Origin: Modestobacter sp. VKM Ac-2984
GTDB lineage: Bacteria; Actinomycetota; Actinomycetes; Mycobacteriales; Geodermatophilaceae
Direction of reading: 5' to 3'
Length of the DNA stretch: 64,000 nucleotides
NCBI RefSeq assembly: GCF_026967985.1
Contig: NZ_JAPVBJ010000010.1
Span: 166,801-230,800, forward strand
Shown here: positions 28,072 through 35,142 of the stretch, piece by piece
Layout: the number at the start of each line of letters is the position of its first letter
How positions within the stretch are numbered: position 1 is the first letter of the stretch
Position numbers and translations under genes: made by a program
Notes under the pieces: model-generated
Databases searched by the model: none
Told to the model about the DNA's origin: nothing
The model's input: only the letters and a program-made list of their open reading frames with translations

Positions 28072-28689
28072 GTGGCCCAGCAGCGCAAGCGCCTCGACGA
28101 CGGCGCCCCGCCGCCGGAGCGACCGGCTGCGTTCCAGGCCGCCCTGGAGGCCCTGGCGACGGTGCGCCCGCGCCCGGAGGTCGTCGTCGAGCACATCCCG
28201 GCGCCGCAGCGACTCGCTCCCTGGTCCCACGCGATCGGCCTGCGGGTCGGCCACCCCGAGGACGAGGAGGAGGAGCTGGCCAGCGGCCGGTTCATCCTGC
28301 TGTTCGACCCGGAGGGCCACGAGGCCTGGCAGGGCACCACCCGCTGCGTCGGCTACGTCTCGGCCAGCACGGACTCCGACATGGTCGACGACAGCATGTT
28401 CTCCGAGGTCGCCTGGAGCTGGCTGATCGACGCGCTGGCCGAGTCCGGGGGCGCACACCACTCCGTCGGTGGCACGGTCACCCGCACCGCCTCCACCCGC
28501 TTCGGTTCGATCGCCGCCCCGGAGCACTCGGTCGACGTCGAGATCCGCGCCTCGTGGACGGCGGACGGCACCGACCTGGACCGGCACCTCACCGCGTTCC
28601 TCGAGGTGCTGGGCACGGCCGCCGGCCTGCCCCCGCCCGGCATCCGGCTGATCGCCGCGATCGAGCAGGCCGGGACCGACGACGCCTAG
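28072..28689 (+). CDS. DUF3000 family protein
   Basis: A 205-residue actinobacterial protein of unknown function (Rv2680-like). Conserved segments are RPEVVVEHIPAPQRLAPWSHAIGL, FILLFDPEGHEAWQGTTRCVGYVSA, WSWLIDALAESG and GTVTRTASTRFG. It is soluble, with no known catalytic motif. The GTG is 6 nt after TACCCT, hence leaderless. Its position between hemE and an HRDC/RNase D gene is conserved across actinobacteria, which argues for a housekeeping role. Confidence 0.93.
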   Translation: MAQQRKRLDDGAPPPERPAAFQAALEALATVRPRPEVVVEHIPAPQRLAPWSHAIGLRVGHPEDEEEELASGRFILLFDPEGHEAWQGTTRCVGYVSASTDSDMVDDSMFSEVAWSWLIDALAESGGAHHSVGGTVTRTASTRFGSIAAPEHSVDVEIRASWTADGTDLDRHLTAFLEVLGTAAGLPPPGIRLIAAIEQAGTDDA

Positions 28690-28815
28690 ACTCCCGCCGT
28701 ACTGCACTCGGCGTGACCGGACGTCGGCCGAATGCGCGGACACGCCGGGCCGTTCGCCGGGTGGTCAGCTGCTGACCACCTGCGTCGTCGGTCCGGTCCG
28801 ACCACGGGAGGGTCG

Positions 28816-29091
28816 ATGCCCCAGGGCCAGCCGTGGTCCGACGGCGTCCTCGTCCACCCGCTCGCCGGGGCCACCCGCAGCGGGGTGGAGGAAGCTGTCC
28901 GGGAGTTGTCCGCCCCGGAACGGGACGCCCTGCGGCTCGTCGCCGGCGGGGGCACGAACGAGGAGATCGGCGAGAAGGTGGACCTGTCCGCACTGACCGA
29001 GAAGAGCCACCTGGCGCACAGCCCGCGCCCGGGCACCGGCGACCGGGCGCATCCGGCGCCACGGAGCCTCCGCCGAGGGGCCGCCGAGTGA
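28816..29091 (+). CDS. Degenerate stand-alone LuxR/GerE-type HTH protein (whiI-locus remnant?)
   Basis: A 91-residue frame with a recognisable GerE domain and no receiver domain. ELSAPERDALRLVAGGGTNE aligns with the LTxREREVLRLVAxGxSNxE start, EKSHLAH with the recognition helix (normally VKSHLAR), and GTGDRAH with the last helix. Several core positions are altered (VDLSALTEKS, SPRPGTG), so DNA binding may be lost. The ATG has GGGAGGG nearby, and the stop overlaps the RNase D GTG (GTGA), which favours real translation. In Streptomyces this position, as I recall, holds the sporulation regulator whiI. Either a reduced paralogue or a decaying remnant. Confidence 0.55.
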   Translation: MPQGQPWSDGVLVHPLAGATRSGVEEAVRELSAPERDALRLVAGGGTNEEIGEKVDLSALTEKSHLAHSPRPGTGDRAHPAPRSLRRGAAE

Positions 29092-30347
29092 GCACGGACC
29101 CCGACGCCGAGCTGCCCACCGACCCGGCGGTGGAGCCCGCCGTCGACGAGGGCCCGCCCCCGACCCCGCTGCTGGCCCCGCGGGACGGACTGCCGCCCGT
29201 CATCGAGACCTCCACCGCGCTGGTCGCCTACGCCGATGCACTGGCCGCCGGCAGCGGCCCGGTCGCCGTGGACGCCGAGCGCGCCTCGGGCTACCGCTAC
29301 GGCCAGAGCGCCTACCTGGTGCAGCTGCGCCGGGTCGGCGCCGGCACCGGCCTGATCGACCCGGTGCCGCTGCCGGACCTGACCGCCGTGCAGACCGCGA
29401 TCGGCGACGCGGAGTGGGTGCTGCACGCGGCCAACCAGGACCTGCCCTGCCTGGCCGAGCTGGGCCTGGTGCCCACCCGGCTGTTCGACACCGAGCTCGC
29501 CGCCCGGCTGGCCGGGTTGCCCCGCGTGGGGCTCGGCGCCGTCGTCGAGTCGCTGCTGGGCCTCTCGCTGCAGAAGGGGCACTCCGCGGCCGACTGGAGC
29601 ACCCGCCCGCTGCCGGCGGACTGGCTCGTCTACGCGGCGCTGGACGTCGAGGTCCTGGTCGAGCTGCGGGACGCCCTGGCGCAGATCCTGGAGGAGCAGG
29701 GCAAGACCGAGTGGGCGCGGCAGGAGTTCGCGGCGATCCTCACCGCCGGCCCCCCGGCGCCCAAGGTCGACCCGTGGCGGAAGACCTCCGGGATGCACGG
29801 CCTGCGCAGCCGGCGCCAGCTGGGCATGGTGCGGGCGCTGTGGCAGGCCCGCGACGAGCTGGCCCGGCGACGCGACATCGCGCCCGGCCGTGTGCTGCCC
29901 GACGCCGCCATCGTCTCCGCCGTCCAGGCCGACCCGAAGAACGAGGGCGCGCTGCTGGAGCTCCCGGTGTTCCGCGGCCGCGCGAACCGGAAGCTGGTGA
30001 CCACCTGGTTCGGTGCCCTGGTCCGTGGCCGGGAGCTCCCGGAGGACCAGCTGCCGCTGCACAGCCGCCCCGGTGACGGGCCGCCGCCGGTGAACCGCTG
30101 GGCCGACCGCGACCCCGATGCCGCAACCCGGCTCAAGGCCGCCCGGACCGCCCTGGCGCAGGTGTCGGAGCAGTGGTCGGTGCCGGTGGAGAACGTCCTC
30201 TCCCCCGACCTGGTCCGGCGGCTGATGTGGGCACCACCCCGGCCGGCCGACGCGGCCGCCGTGGCGGAGGTGCTGCGCGCCGGTGGCGCGCGCGAGTGGC
30301 AGGTCGAGCTGACCCGCGACCTGCTCACCGAGGCGATCGCCGGCTGA
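29088..30347 (+). CDS. Ribonuclease D / HRDC-domain 3'-5' exonuclease
   Basis: A 419-residue protein (Rv2681-like). The N-terminal DEDDy exonuclease domain (residues ~40-220) has motif I in VAVDAERASGYRYGQSAYLVQL, motif II in LHAANQDLPCLAELG and motif III in YAALDVEVLVEL. One HRDC nucleic-acid-binding domain follows (MHGLRSRRQLGMVRALWQARDELARRRDIAPGRVLPD). It probably trims tRNA or other stable RNA 3' ends. Its GTG overlaps the stop of the small GerE protein, so it may be translated by coupling. Confidence 0.92.
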   Translation: MSTDPDAELPTDPAVEPAVDEGPPPTPLLAPRDGLPPVIETSTALVAYADALAAGSGPVAVDAERASGYRYGQSAYLVQLRRVGAGTGLIDPVPLPDLTAVQTAIGDAEWVLHAANQDLPCLAELGLVPTRLFDTELAARLAGLPRVGLGAVVESLLGLSLQKGHSAADWSTRPLPADWLVYAALDVEVLVELRDALAQILEEQGKTEWARQEFAAILTAGPPAPKVDPWRKTSGMHGLRSRRQLGMVRALWQARDELARRRDIAPGRVLPDAAIVSAVQADPKNEGALLELPVFRGRANRKLVTTWFGALVRGRELPEDQLPLHSRPGDGPPPVNRWADRDPDAATRLKAARTALAQVSEQWSVPVENVLSPDLVRRLMWAPPRPADAAAVAEVLRAGGAREWQVELTRDLLTEAIAG

Positions 30348-30362
30348 TCCCCGGCCCGGCAG

Positions 30363-30425
30363 GACGACGGCGGCCCACGGCACGGTGTGCAGCACTGCGC
30401 ACCGGGGCCGTGGGCCGCCGTCGTC
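30363..30425. terminator. Bidirectional hairpin between RNase D and xylH
   Basis: Arms 30363-30381 and 30407-30425 are perfectly complementary over 19 bp. The 25-nt loop holds a second small hairpin (GGTG...CACC). Confidence 0.85.
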
Positions 30426-30434
30426 GTCCCTGCG

Positions 30435-31718
30435 TCAGCGCGCCGTGGCCGCCCGCCGCCGGGCCAGCGCGTCGACCGAGGCCGCCAGCAGCAGCACCCC
30501 GCCGGTGATGACGAAGTTCAGGTACGCCGCCACGCCGAGCAGCCCCAGCCCGTTGGCGATGATCGCGATGACCAGGCCACCGAGCAGCGCATCCCGGGCC
30601 CGTCCGCGCCCGCCGAAGAGGCTGGTGCCACCGATGACCGCGGCACCGACCGCGTACAGCAACGTGTTGCCCGCACCGGCGTCCGGCGTCACCGAGCTCA
30701 GCCGGGAGGTGGCGAGGATGCCGCTGATCGCCGCCAGGCTGGAGGAGATGACGAACGCCATCACCCGGATGCGGGTCACGTTGATGCCCGCGCGGCGGGC
30801 CGCCTCGGCGTTGCCGCCGACCGCGTACATGTGCCGGCCGAAGCTGGTGCGGGACAGCACGAACGTGACCACCAGCAGCAGGAGGATGACCAGCGGGATG
30901 GCGTACGGGATGCCGGCCAGGTCGACCGCCGCCGACAGCGCCCGGTCCTGGCTGAGGATCGCGGTCACGCCCAGCACCACCACGGCCATGAGGACGACCC
31001 GGAGGACGACCAGCAGCAGCGGCTGGTGCGCCAGGTCCCGGGCCCGCTTGGCCCGCCAGCGCCAGAGTTCGACCACCGCGTAGGCCACCGCCACCAGCAC
31101 GGCCAGCGCCCAGCCGACCGCCAGCGGCAGGTTCTCGTTGGCCAGTGCGCGGATCACCGGTTCGCGGACCGGCACGGTGCCGCCCTGGCCGATCAGCCGC
31201 AGGGTCACGCCCTGCCAGCCGAGGAACAGGGCGAGGGTCACCACGAACGACGGGATGCCCACCATGCCGACCAGGCTGCCGGTGAACATCCCGATCACGG
31301 CACCGGTGGCGATCGCGGCCAGGACCGCGATCGGCCAGCCGACCCCGGCCTGCACGAGCAGCTGGGCCAGCACCGCCGAGCAGACCCCGCTGACCACGCC
31401 GGCCGACAGGTCGATCTCGCCCAGCAGCAGGACGAAGACCAGTCCCATGGCCAGCACGATGATCGGGGTGGCCTGCACCGCGAGGTTCGCCAGGTTGATC
31501 GGGCTCAGGAAGGTGCCCGGCCGCAGCACCGTGAACAGGATGCCGAGGGTGATGATGCCCAGGACGGCCGGCAGCGCCCCCAGGTCACCGCCGCGCAGCT
31601 TGTCCACGTACCCGCGGACGGCGCCGCCGAGCGTGTTGTCCTGCCGGTCGCCCTCGAAGCCGGCGGCGGGCTTCTGCGGACCGCTCGCCTCGGCGGCGGT
31701 CAGTGTGTTGCTCGACAT
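30435..31718 (-). CDS. xylH: Sugar ABC transporter permease, XylH-like
   Basis: A 427-residue permease of the BPD_transp_2/RbsC type with roughly ten to twelve membrane helices. Family features are LSPINLANLAVQATPIIVLAMGLVFVLLLGEIDLSAGVVSG, VVTLALFLGWQGV, and GRHMYAVGGNAEAARRAGINVTRIR, the cytoplasmic loop that contacts the ATPase. The insertion RWRAKRARDLAHQPLL between helices is typical of XylH. It is the last gene of xylF-xylG-xylH. The substrate is probably xylose or a similar pentose by family; not proven. Confidence 0.9.
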   Translation of the reverse strand: MSSNTLTAAEASGPQKPAAGFEGDRQDNTLGGAVRGYVDKLRGGDLGALPAVLGIITLGILFTVLRPGTFLSPINLANLAVQATPIIVLAMGLVFVLLLGEIDLSAGVVSGVCSAVLAQLLVQAGVGWPIAVLAAIATGAVIGMFTGSLVGMVGIPSFVVTLALFLGWQGVTLRLIGQGGTVPVREPVIRALANENLPLAVGWALAVLVAVAYAVVELWRWRAKRARDLAHQPLLLVVLRVVLMAVVVLGVTAILSQDRALSAAVDLAGIPYAIPLVILLLLVVTFVLSRTSFGRHMYAVGGNAEAARRAGINVTRIRVMAFVISSSLAAISGILATSRLSSVTPDAGAGNTLLYAVGAAVIGGTSLFGGRGRARDALLGGLVIAIIANGLGLLGVAAYLNFVITGGVLLLAASVDALARRRAATAR

Positions 31719-31727
31719 GACGTCCTC

Positions 31728-32534
31728 TCAGTCCTCGAGGTCTTCGGCCGAGAGGCCCAGGTCACCGGACCGGCCGGAGGTGATGAGCTCGATGACCTGG
31801 GTGCGGTCGACCTGGTCGATCGGGACGTCGGCGGCCACCCGACCCAGGTACAGCGCGGCCACCCGGTCGGCGACCTCGAACACGTCGACCATGTTGTGGG
31901 TGATGAAGACGACGGCGTGGCCGGCGTCGGCCAGCCGGCGGACCAGGTCCAGCACCTGCCGGGTCTGCGCCACGCCCAGTGCCGCGGTCGGCTCGTCGAG
32001 GATGACGAGCTTGGACTCCCACAGCACGGCCTTGGCGATGGCCACGGTCTGCCGCTGTCCGCCGGAGAGGCTGGACACCAGCTGCCGGACGGACTTCAGG
32101 GTGCGGACCGACAGCTTGGCCAGCGTCTCCCTGGCCGCCACCTCCATCGACTGCTCATCGAGCAGAACGCCGCGCTTGCGCTCCCGCCCCAGGAACATGT
32201 TCTGGACGACGTCGAGGTTGTCGGCCAGCGCGAGGTCCTGGTAGACCACCTCGATCCCGAGCTTGGCGGCGTCCCGGGGGCTGTGCAGCGTGACTCGCTC
32301 GCCCTCGAACTCCACCTCGCCCGAGTCGAACGGGTGGATGCCCGCGATGCCCTTGATCAGCGTGCTCTTGCCCGCTCCGTTGTCACCGACCAGTGCGGTG
32401 ACCTTCCCGGGGTAGACGGTGAGGTGGACGTCGTGCAGCACCTGGACGGCGCCGAAGCTCTTGTCCACCCCTCGCAGTTCGAGGGTGGGCCGGCCGACGG
32501 CCGTGGTGCCGTGATCGCGCTCTGGAGCGGACAC
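31728..32534 (-). CDS. xylG: Sugar ABC transporter ATPase, single-domain XylG-like
   Basis: A 268-residue single nucleotide-binding domain: Walker A GDNGAGKST, Q-loop VVYQDLALADNLDVVQNMFLGRE, signature SLSGGQRQTVAIAKAV, Walker B KLVILDEPTAALG and H-loop FITHNM. Classical XylG, RbsA and AraG have two fused ATPase domains (~500 residues). This short form with TAALGVAQTRQVLDLVRRL is the variant common with actinobacterial XylFH and presumably acts as a homodimer. It sits between xylF and xylH. Confidence 0.92.
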   Translation of the reverse strand: MSAPERDHGTTAVGRPTLELRGVDKSFGAVQVLHDVHLTVYPGKVTALVGDNGAGKSTLIKGIAGIHPFDSGEVEFEGERVTLHSPRDAAKLGIEVVYQDLALADNLDVVQNMFLGRERKRGVLLDEQSMEVAARETLAKLSVRTLKSVRQLVSSLSGGQRQTVAIAKAVLWESKLVILDEPTAALGVAQTRQVLDLVRRLADAGHAVVFITHNMVDVFEVADRVAALYLGRVAADVPIDQVDRTQVIELITSGRSGDLGLSAEDLED

Positions 32535-32563
32535 GTGGGTCCCTTCTTGCCTGGACAGGCCGA

Positions 32564-32593
32564 CAGGGGCGCCCCCCGGAGAGGGCGCCCCTG
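32564..32593 (-). terminator. Intercistronic hairpin between xylF and xylG
   Basis: CAGGGGCGCCC and its exact complement (arms 32564-32574, 32583-32593) form an 11-bp stem with an 8-nt loop. Such stems after binding-protein genes often raise their mRNA level over the transporter genes by partial termination or stabilisation. Confidence 0.65.
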
Positions 32594-32605
32594 CTGGCAG
32601 GTGGA

Positions 32606-33688
32606 CTACTGGATGCCGAGCTCGGTGCAGGCGGCGGCGTACTCACCGGTGCACAGGTCCGCGGCGTCGACGTAGCCGTCGTCGACGACCTCCTTGACGT
32701 TGTCCCGGAAGACCGGGACCGGGTCCAGCAGCACGGCCGGGACGGTGCGGTCGCCCTCGGGGTCCTCGGCCTCGCCGTCGACCTCCGGCGTCTCGCCGTT
32801 GACCAGGGCGACCGCGAGCTCGGCCAGCGCGTTGGCCTCCTCCTCGATCGGCTTGTAGACGGTCATGCACTGGTTGCCGGCCAGGATGTTCTGCAGGCCC
32901 TCGGTGGTGGCGTCCTGCCCGGTCACCGGCACGGTGCCCGCCACGTTGTTGCGGGAGAGGATGGAGATCACCGCGTTGGCCAGGCCGTCGTTGGCGGCCA
33001 GGACGCCCTGGATGTCGCCCCCGGCCTGGGTGTACATCTGCTCGAAGATCGTCGCGGCCTGCTGGTTGTCCCACTCGGGCACGGCCTGCTCGGCGACCTG
33101 CGTGTACTGGGTCATCGGGTCGAGCACCTCGTGGGCGCCCTCGGAGAACAGCGTGGCGTTGTTGTCGTCCGGCGAGCCGTTGAGGAACGCGATGTTCGCC
33201 GGCTCGTCGCCGAGGCACTGGGCCAGGCCCTCGCCCTGCAGGCGGCCGACCTCGGTGTTGTCGAAGGAGACGTAGTAGTCCGACTCCCCACCGAGGGTGA
33301 GCCGGTCGTAGTCGATCGTCTGCACGCCCTGCTGCTCGGCCTGGCGCTGGATCGCGGCACCGGAGGCGGAGTCGAGGTTGGTGATCGCCAGGACGGTCGC
33401 CCCGCCGGTGATCATCTGTTCGGCGATCGTCGCCATCCGCTGGGCGTCGCCCTGGGCGTTCTGGATGTCGTAGTCGACGCCGGCCTCCTCGAAGGCGGTC
33501 TCGAGCAGTGGGCGGTCTGCGCTCTCCCAGCGGGCCGAGGACGCGGTGTCGGGGAGGATCACCCCCACCTTGCCGGCGGCCTCGGCGGCGTCGCCGCCAC
33601 CGCCGGCGTCGTCGTCACTGCCGCAGGCGGCCATCGAGAAGACGAGTGAGGCTGCGAGAGCCGTCATCAGGGTGCGCTGTCGCGCCAT
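32606..33688 (-). CDS. xylF: Sugar-binding lipoprotein, XylF-like
   Basis: A 360-residue periplasmic-binding-protein-like (Peripla_BP_4) receptor. The lipobox is MAAC with Cys22, followed by a flexible GSDDDAGGGGDAAE linker. The core shows VGVILPDTASSARWESADRPLLETAFEEAG, IITNLDSASGAAIQ-like and IDYDRLTLGGESDYYVSFDN segments typical of XylF. VLAANDGLANAVISIL and GQDATTEGLQNILAGNQCMTVYKPIEEEA lie in the second lobe. The start is the ATG that begins the signal peptide, with GAAGGAACG upstream, not the longer frame. Confidence 0.93.
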   Translation of the reverse strand: MARQRTLMTALAASLVFSMAACGSDDDAGGGGDAAEAAGKVGVILPDTASSARWESADRPLLETAFEEAGVDYDIQNAQGDAQRMATIAEQMITGGATVLAITNLDSASGAAIQRQAEQQGVQTIDYDRLTLGGESDYYVSFDNTEVGRLQGEGLAQCLGDEPANIAFLNGSPDDNNATLFSEGAHEVLDPMTQYTQVAEQAVPEWDNQQAATIFEQMYTQAGGDIQGVLAANDGLANAVISILSRNNVAGTVPVTGQDATTEGLQNILAGNQCMTVYKPIEEEANALAELAVALVNGETPEVDGEAEDPEGDRTVPAVLLDPVPVFRDNVKEVVDDGYVDAADLCTGEYAAACTELGIQ

Positions 33689-33731
33689 GTTCGACCTGCC
33701 GTTCCTTCGTTGGATCCGGGAGATTTCCGGA

Positions 33732-33765
33732 AGTGATCGTTTACTGCCTCCCGGTGTGACCGCAA
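33732..33765 (-). promoter_or_regulatory. xylFGH promoter with LacI/ROK-like operator
   Basis: AGTGATCGTTTACT (33732-33745) is an imperfect 14-bp palindrome (10 of 14 symmetric) with a central CG, the form of LacI-family operators. On the minus strand a possible -35 (TTGCGG, 33760-33765) lies 16 nt before TAAACG, which falls inside the palindrome. A bound repressor would block the promoter. No regulator gene is adjacent. Confidence 0.45.
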
Positions 33766-33836
33766 GCACATGGCAGCACTGTTGCCGGACTGTGACCCGG
33801 AACGCCCCGGTCACCCCCGCGGGTGTGGAGCCCCGG

Positions 33837-33854
33837 GTTACCAGCGGGTAACTT
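33837..33854 (+). promoter_or_regulatory. fadA-fadB promoter with palindromic operator
   Basis: GTTACC-AGCG-GGTAAC (33837-33852) is a perfect 6-bp inverted repeat. Its right arm merges with the -10-like TAACTT (33849-33854), leaving a ~43-nt leader to the thiolase GTG. TTAC...GTAA palindromes are common targets of acyl-CoA-responsive TetR repressors; that link is inference. Confidence 0.5.
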
Positions 33855-33903
33855 CGCCGTGCCGCCCTGTTCGGGGCTGCACCGAGTTCATCGCGGAGGT
33901 CCT

Positions 33904-35142
33904 GTGTCATCTGGAGAGCGGTTGCCGCGCCACCTGCGTGAAGTCGTCTTCGTCGACGGCGTGCGCACCCCGTTCGGCAAGGCGGGCCCGAAGGGCATCT
34001 ACGCCGAGACCCGCGCCGACGACCTCGTCGTGCGCTGCATCCGGGAGCTGCTGCGCCGCAACCCGGCGCTCCCGGCCGACCGGGTCGACGAGGTGGCCAT
34101 CGCCGCCACGACCCAGATCGGTGACCAGGGCCTGACCATCGGCCGCACCGCCGCGCTGCTCGCCGGGTTGCCGAAGAGCGTGCCCGGCTACGCCATCGAC
34201 CGGATGTGCGCCGGGGCGATGACCGCGGTGACGACGACGGCCAGCGGCATCGCCTTCGGCGCCTACGACGTCGCGATCGCCGGCGGGGTCGAGCACATGG
34301 GCCACCACCCGATGGGCGAGGGCGTCGACCCGAACCCGCGGTTCGTCAGCGAGAAGATCGTCGACGGCTCCGCGCTGGTGATGGGCTCGACCGCGGAGAA
34401 CCTGCACGACCGGTTCCCCCACCTGACCAAGGAGCGGGCCGACGCCTTCGCGCTGGCCAGTCAGCAGAAGTACGCCGCAGCGGTGGCCGCCGGCCGGATC
34501 GGTCCCGAGCTGGTGCCGGTGGCGACCCGCTCCGCCGAGGCCGGTTGGGGCCTGGCCACCGTCGACGAACCGCCGCGGCCGGGCACCACCCTGGAGGGGC
34601 TGTCGGCACTCAAGACGCCGTTCCGGCCGCACGGCCACGTCACCGCCGGCAACGCCGCCGGGCTGAACGACGGCGCCACCGGCTGCCTGCTCGCCGCCGA
34701 GGAGGTCGCCGAGGAGCTGGGGCTGGACGTCGGCATGCGGCTGGTCGGCTTCGGCTTCGCCGGCGTGGAGCCCGAGGTGATGGGCGTGGGGCCGATCCCG
34801 TCGACGGAGAAGGCGCTGGCCCGGACCGGGCTGTCGATCACCGACATCGGCCTGTTCGAGCTCAACGAGGCCTTCGCCGTCCAGGTGCTGGCGTTCCTGG
34901 ACCACTTCGGCATCGCCGACGACGACGAGCGGGTCAACCCGTGGGGCGGCGCGATCGCCGTGGGCCATCCGCTGGCCTCCTCCGGCGTGCGGCTGATGAC
35001 CCAGCTGTCCCGGCAGTTCGCCGAGCGGCCCGACGTCCGCTACGGCCTGACCGCCATGTGCATCGGCATCGGCATGGGCGGCACCGTGATCTGGGAGAAC
35101 CCGAACTGGTCGGGGGCACACACCGAGGGAGCACAGAAGTGA
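33904..35142 (+). CDS. fadA: Acetyl-CoA C-acyltransferase (3-ketoacyl-CoA thiolase) FadA
   Basis: A 412-residue thiolase for the last step of fatty-acid beta-oxidation. The nucleophile is Cys102 (IDRMCAGAMTAV). Further motifs are NAAGLNDGA, FELNEAFAVQVLAF, GGAIAVGHPLASSGVR with the catalytic His, and MCIGIGMGGTVIWE with the second Cys. The GTG 33904 has GCGGAGG upstream. The stop overlaps the fadB GTG by 4 bp, and the two proteins form the trifunctional beta-oxidation complex. The order thiolase-fadB near hemE/dxs also occurs in Streptomyces (SCO6027-6026, from memory). Confidence 0.95.
   Translation: MSSGERLPRHLREVVFVDGVRTPFGKAGPKGIYAETRADDLVVRCIRELLRRNPALPADRVDEVAIAATTQIGDQGLTIGRTAALLAGLPKSVPGYAIDRMCAGAMTAVTTTASGIAFGAYDVAIAGGVEHMGHHPMGEGVDPNPRFVSEKIVDGSALVMGSTAENLHDRFPHLTKERADAFALASQQKYAAAVAAGRIGPELVPVATRSAEAGWGLATVDEPPRPGTTLEGLSALKTPFRPHGHVTAGNAAGLNDGATGCLLAAEEVAEELGLDVGMRLVGFGFAGVEPEVMGVGPIPSTEKALARTGLSITDIGLFELNEAFAVQVLAFLDHFGIADDDERVNPWGGAIAVGHPLASSGVRLMTQLSRQFAERPDVRYGLTAMCIGIGMGGTVIWENPNWSGAHTEGAQK

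Noticed and set aside
30387..32675. 762-residue ORF opposite xylGH
   Set aside because: His/Gln/Asp/Arg-rich shadow; the opposite strand holds a complete ABC transporter operon.
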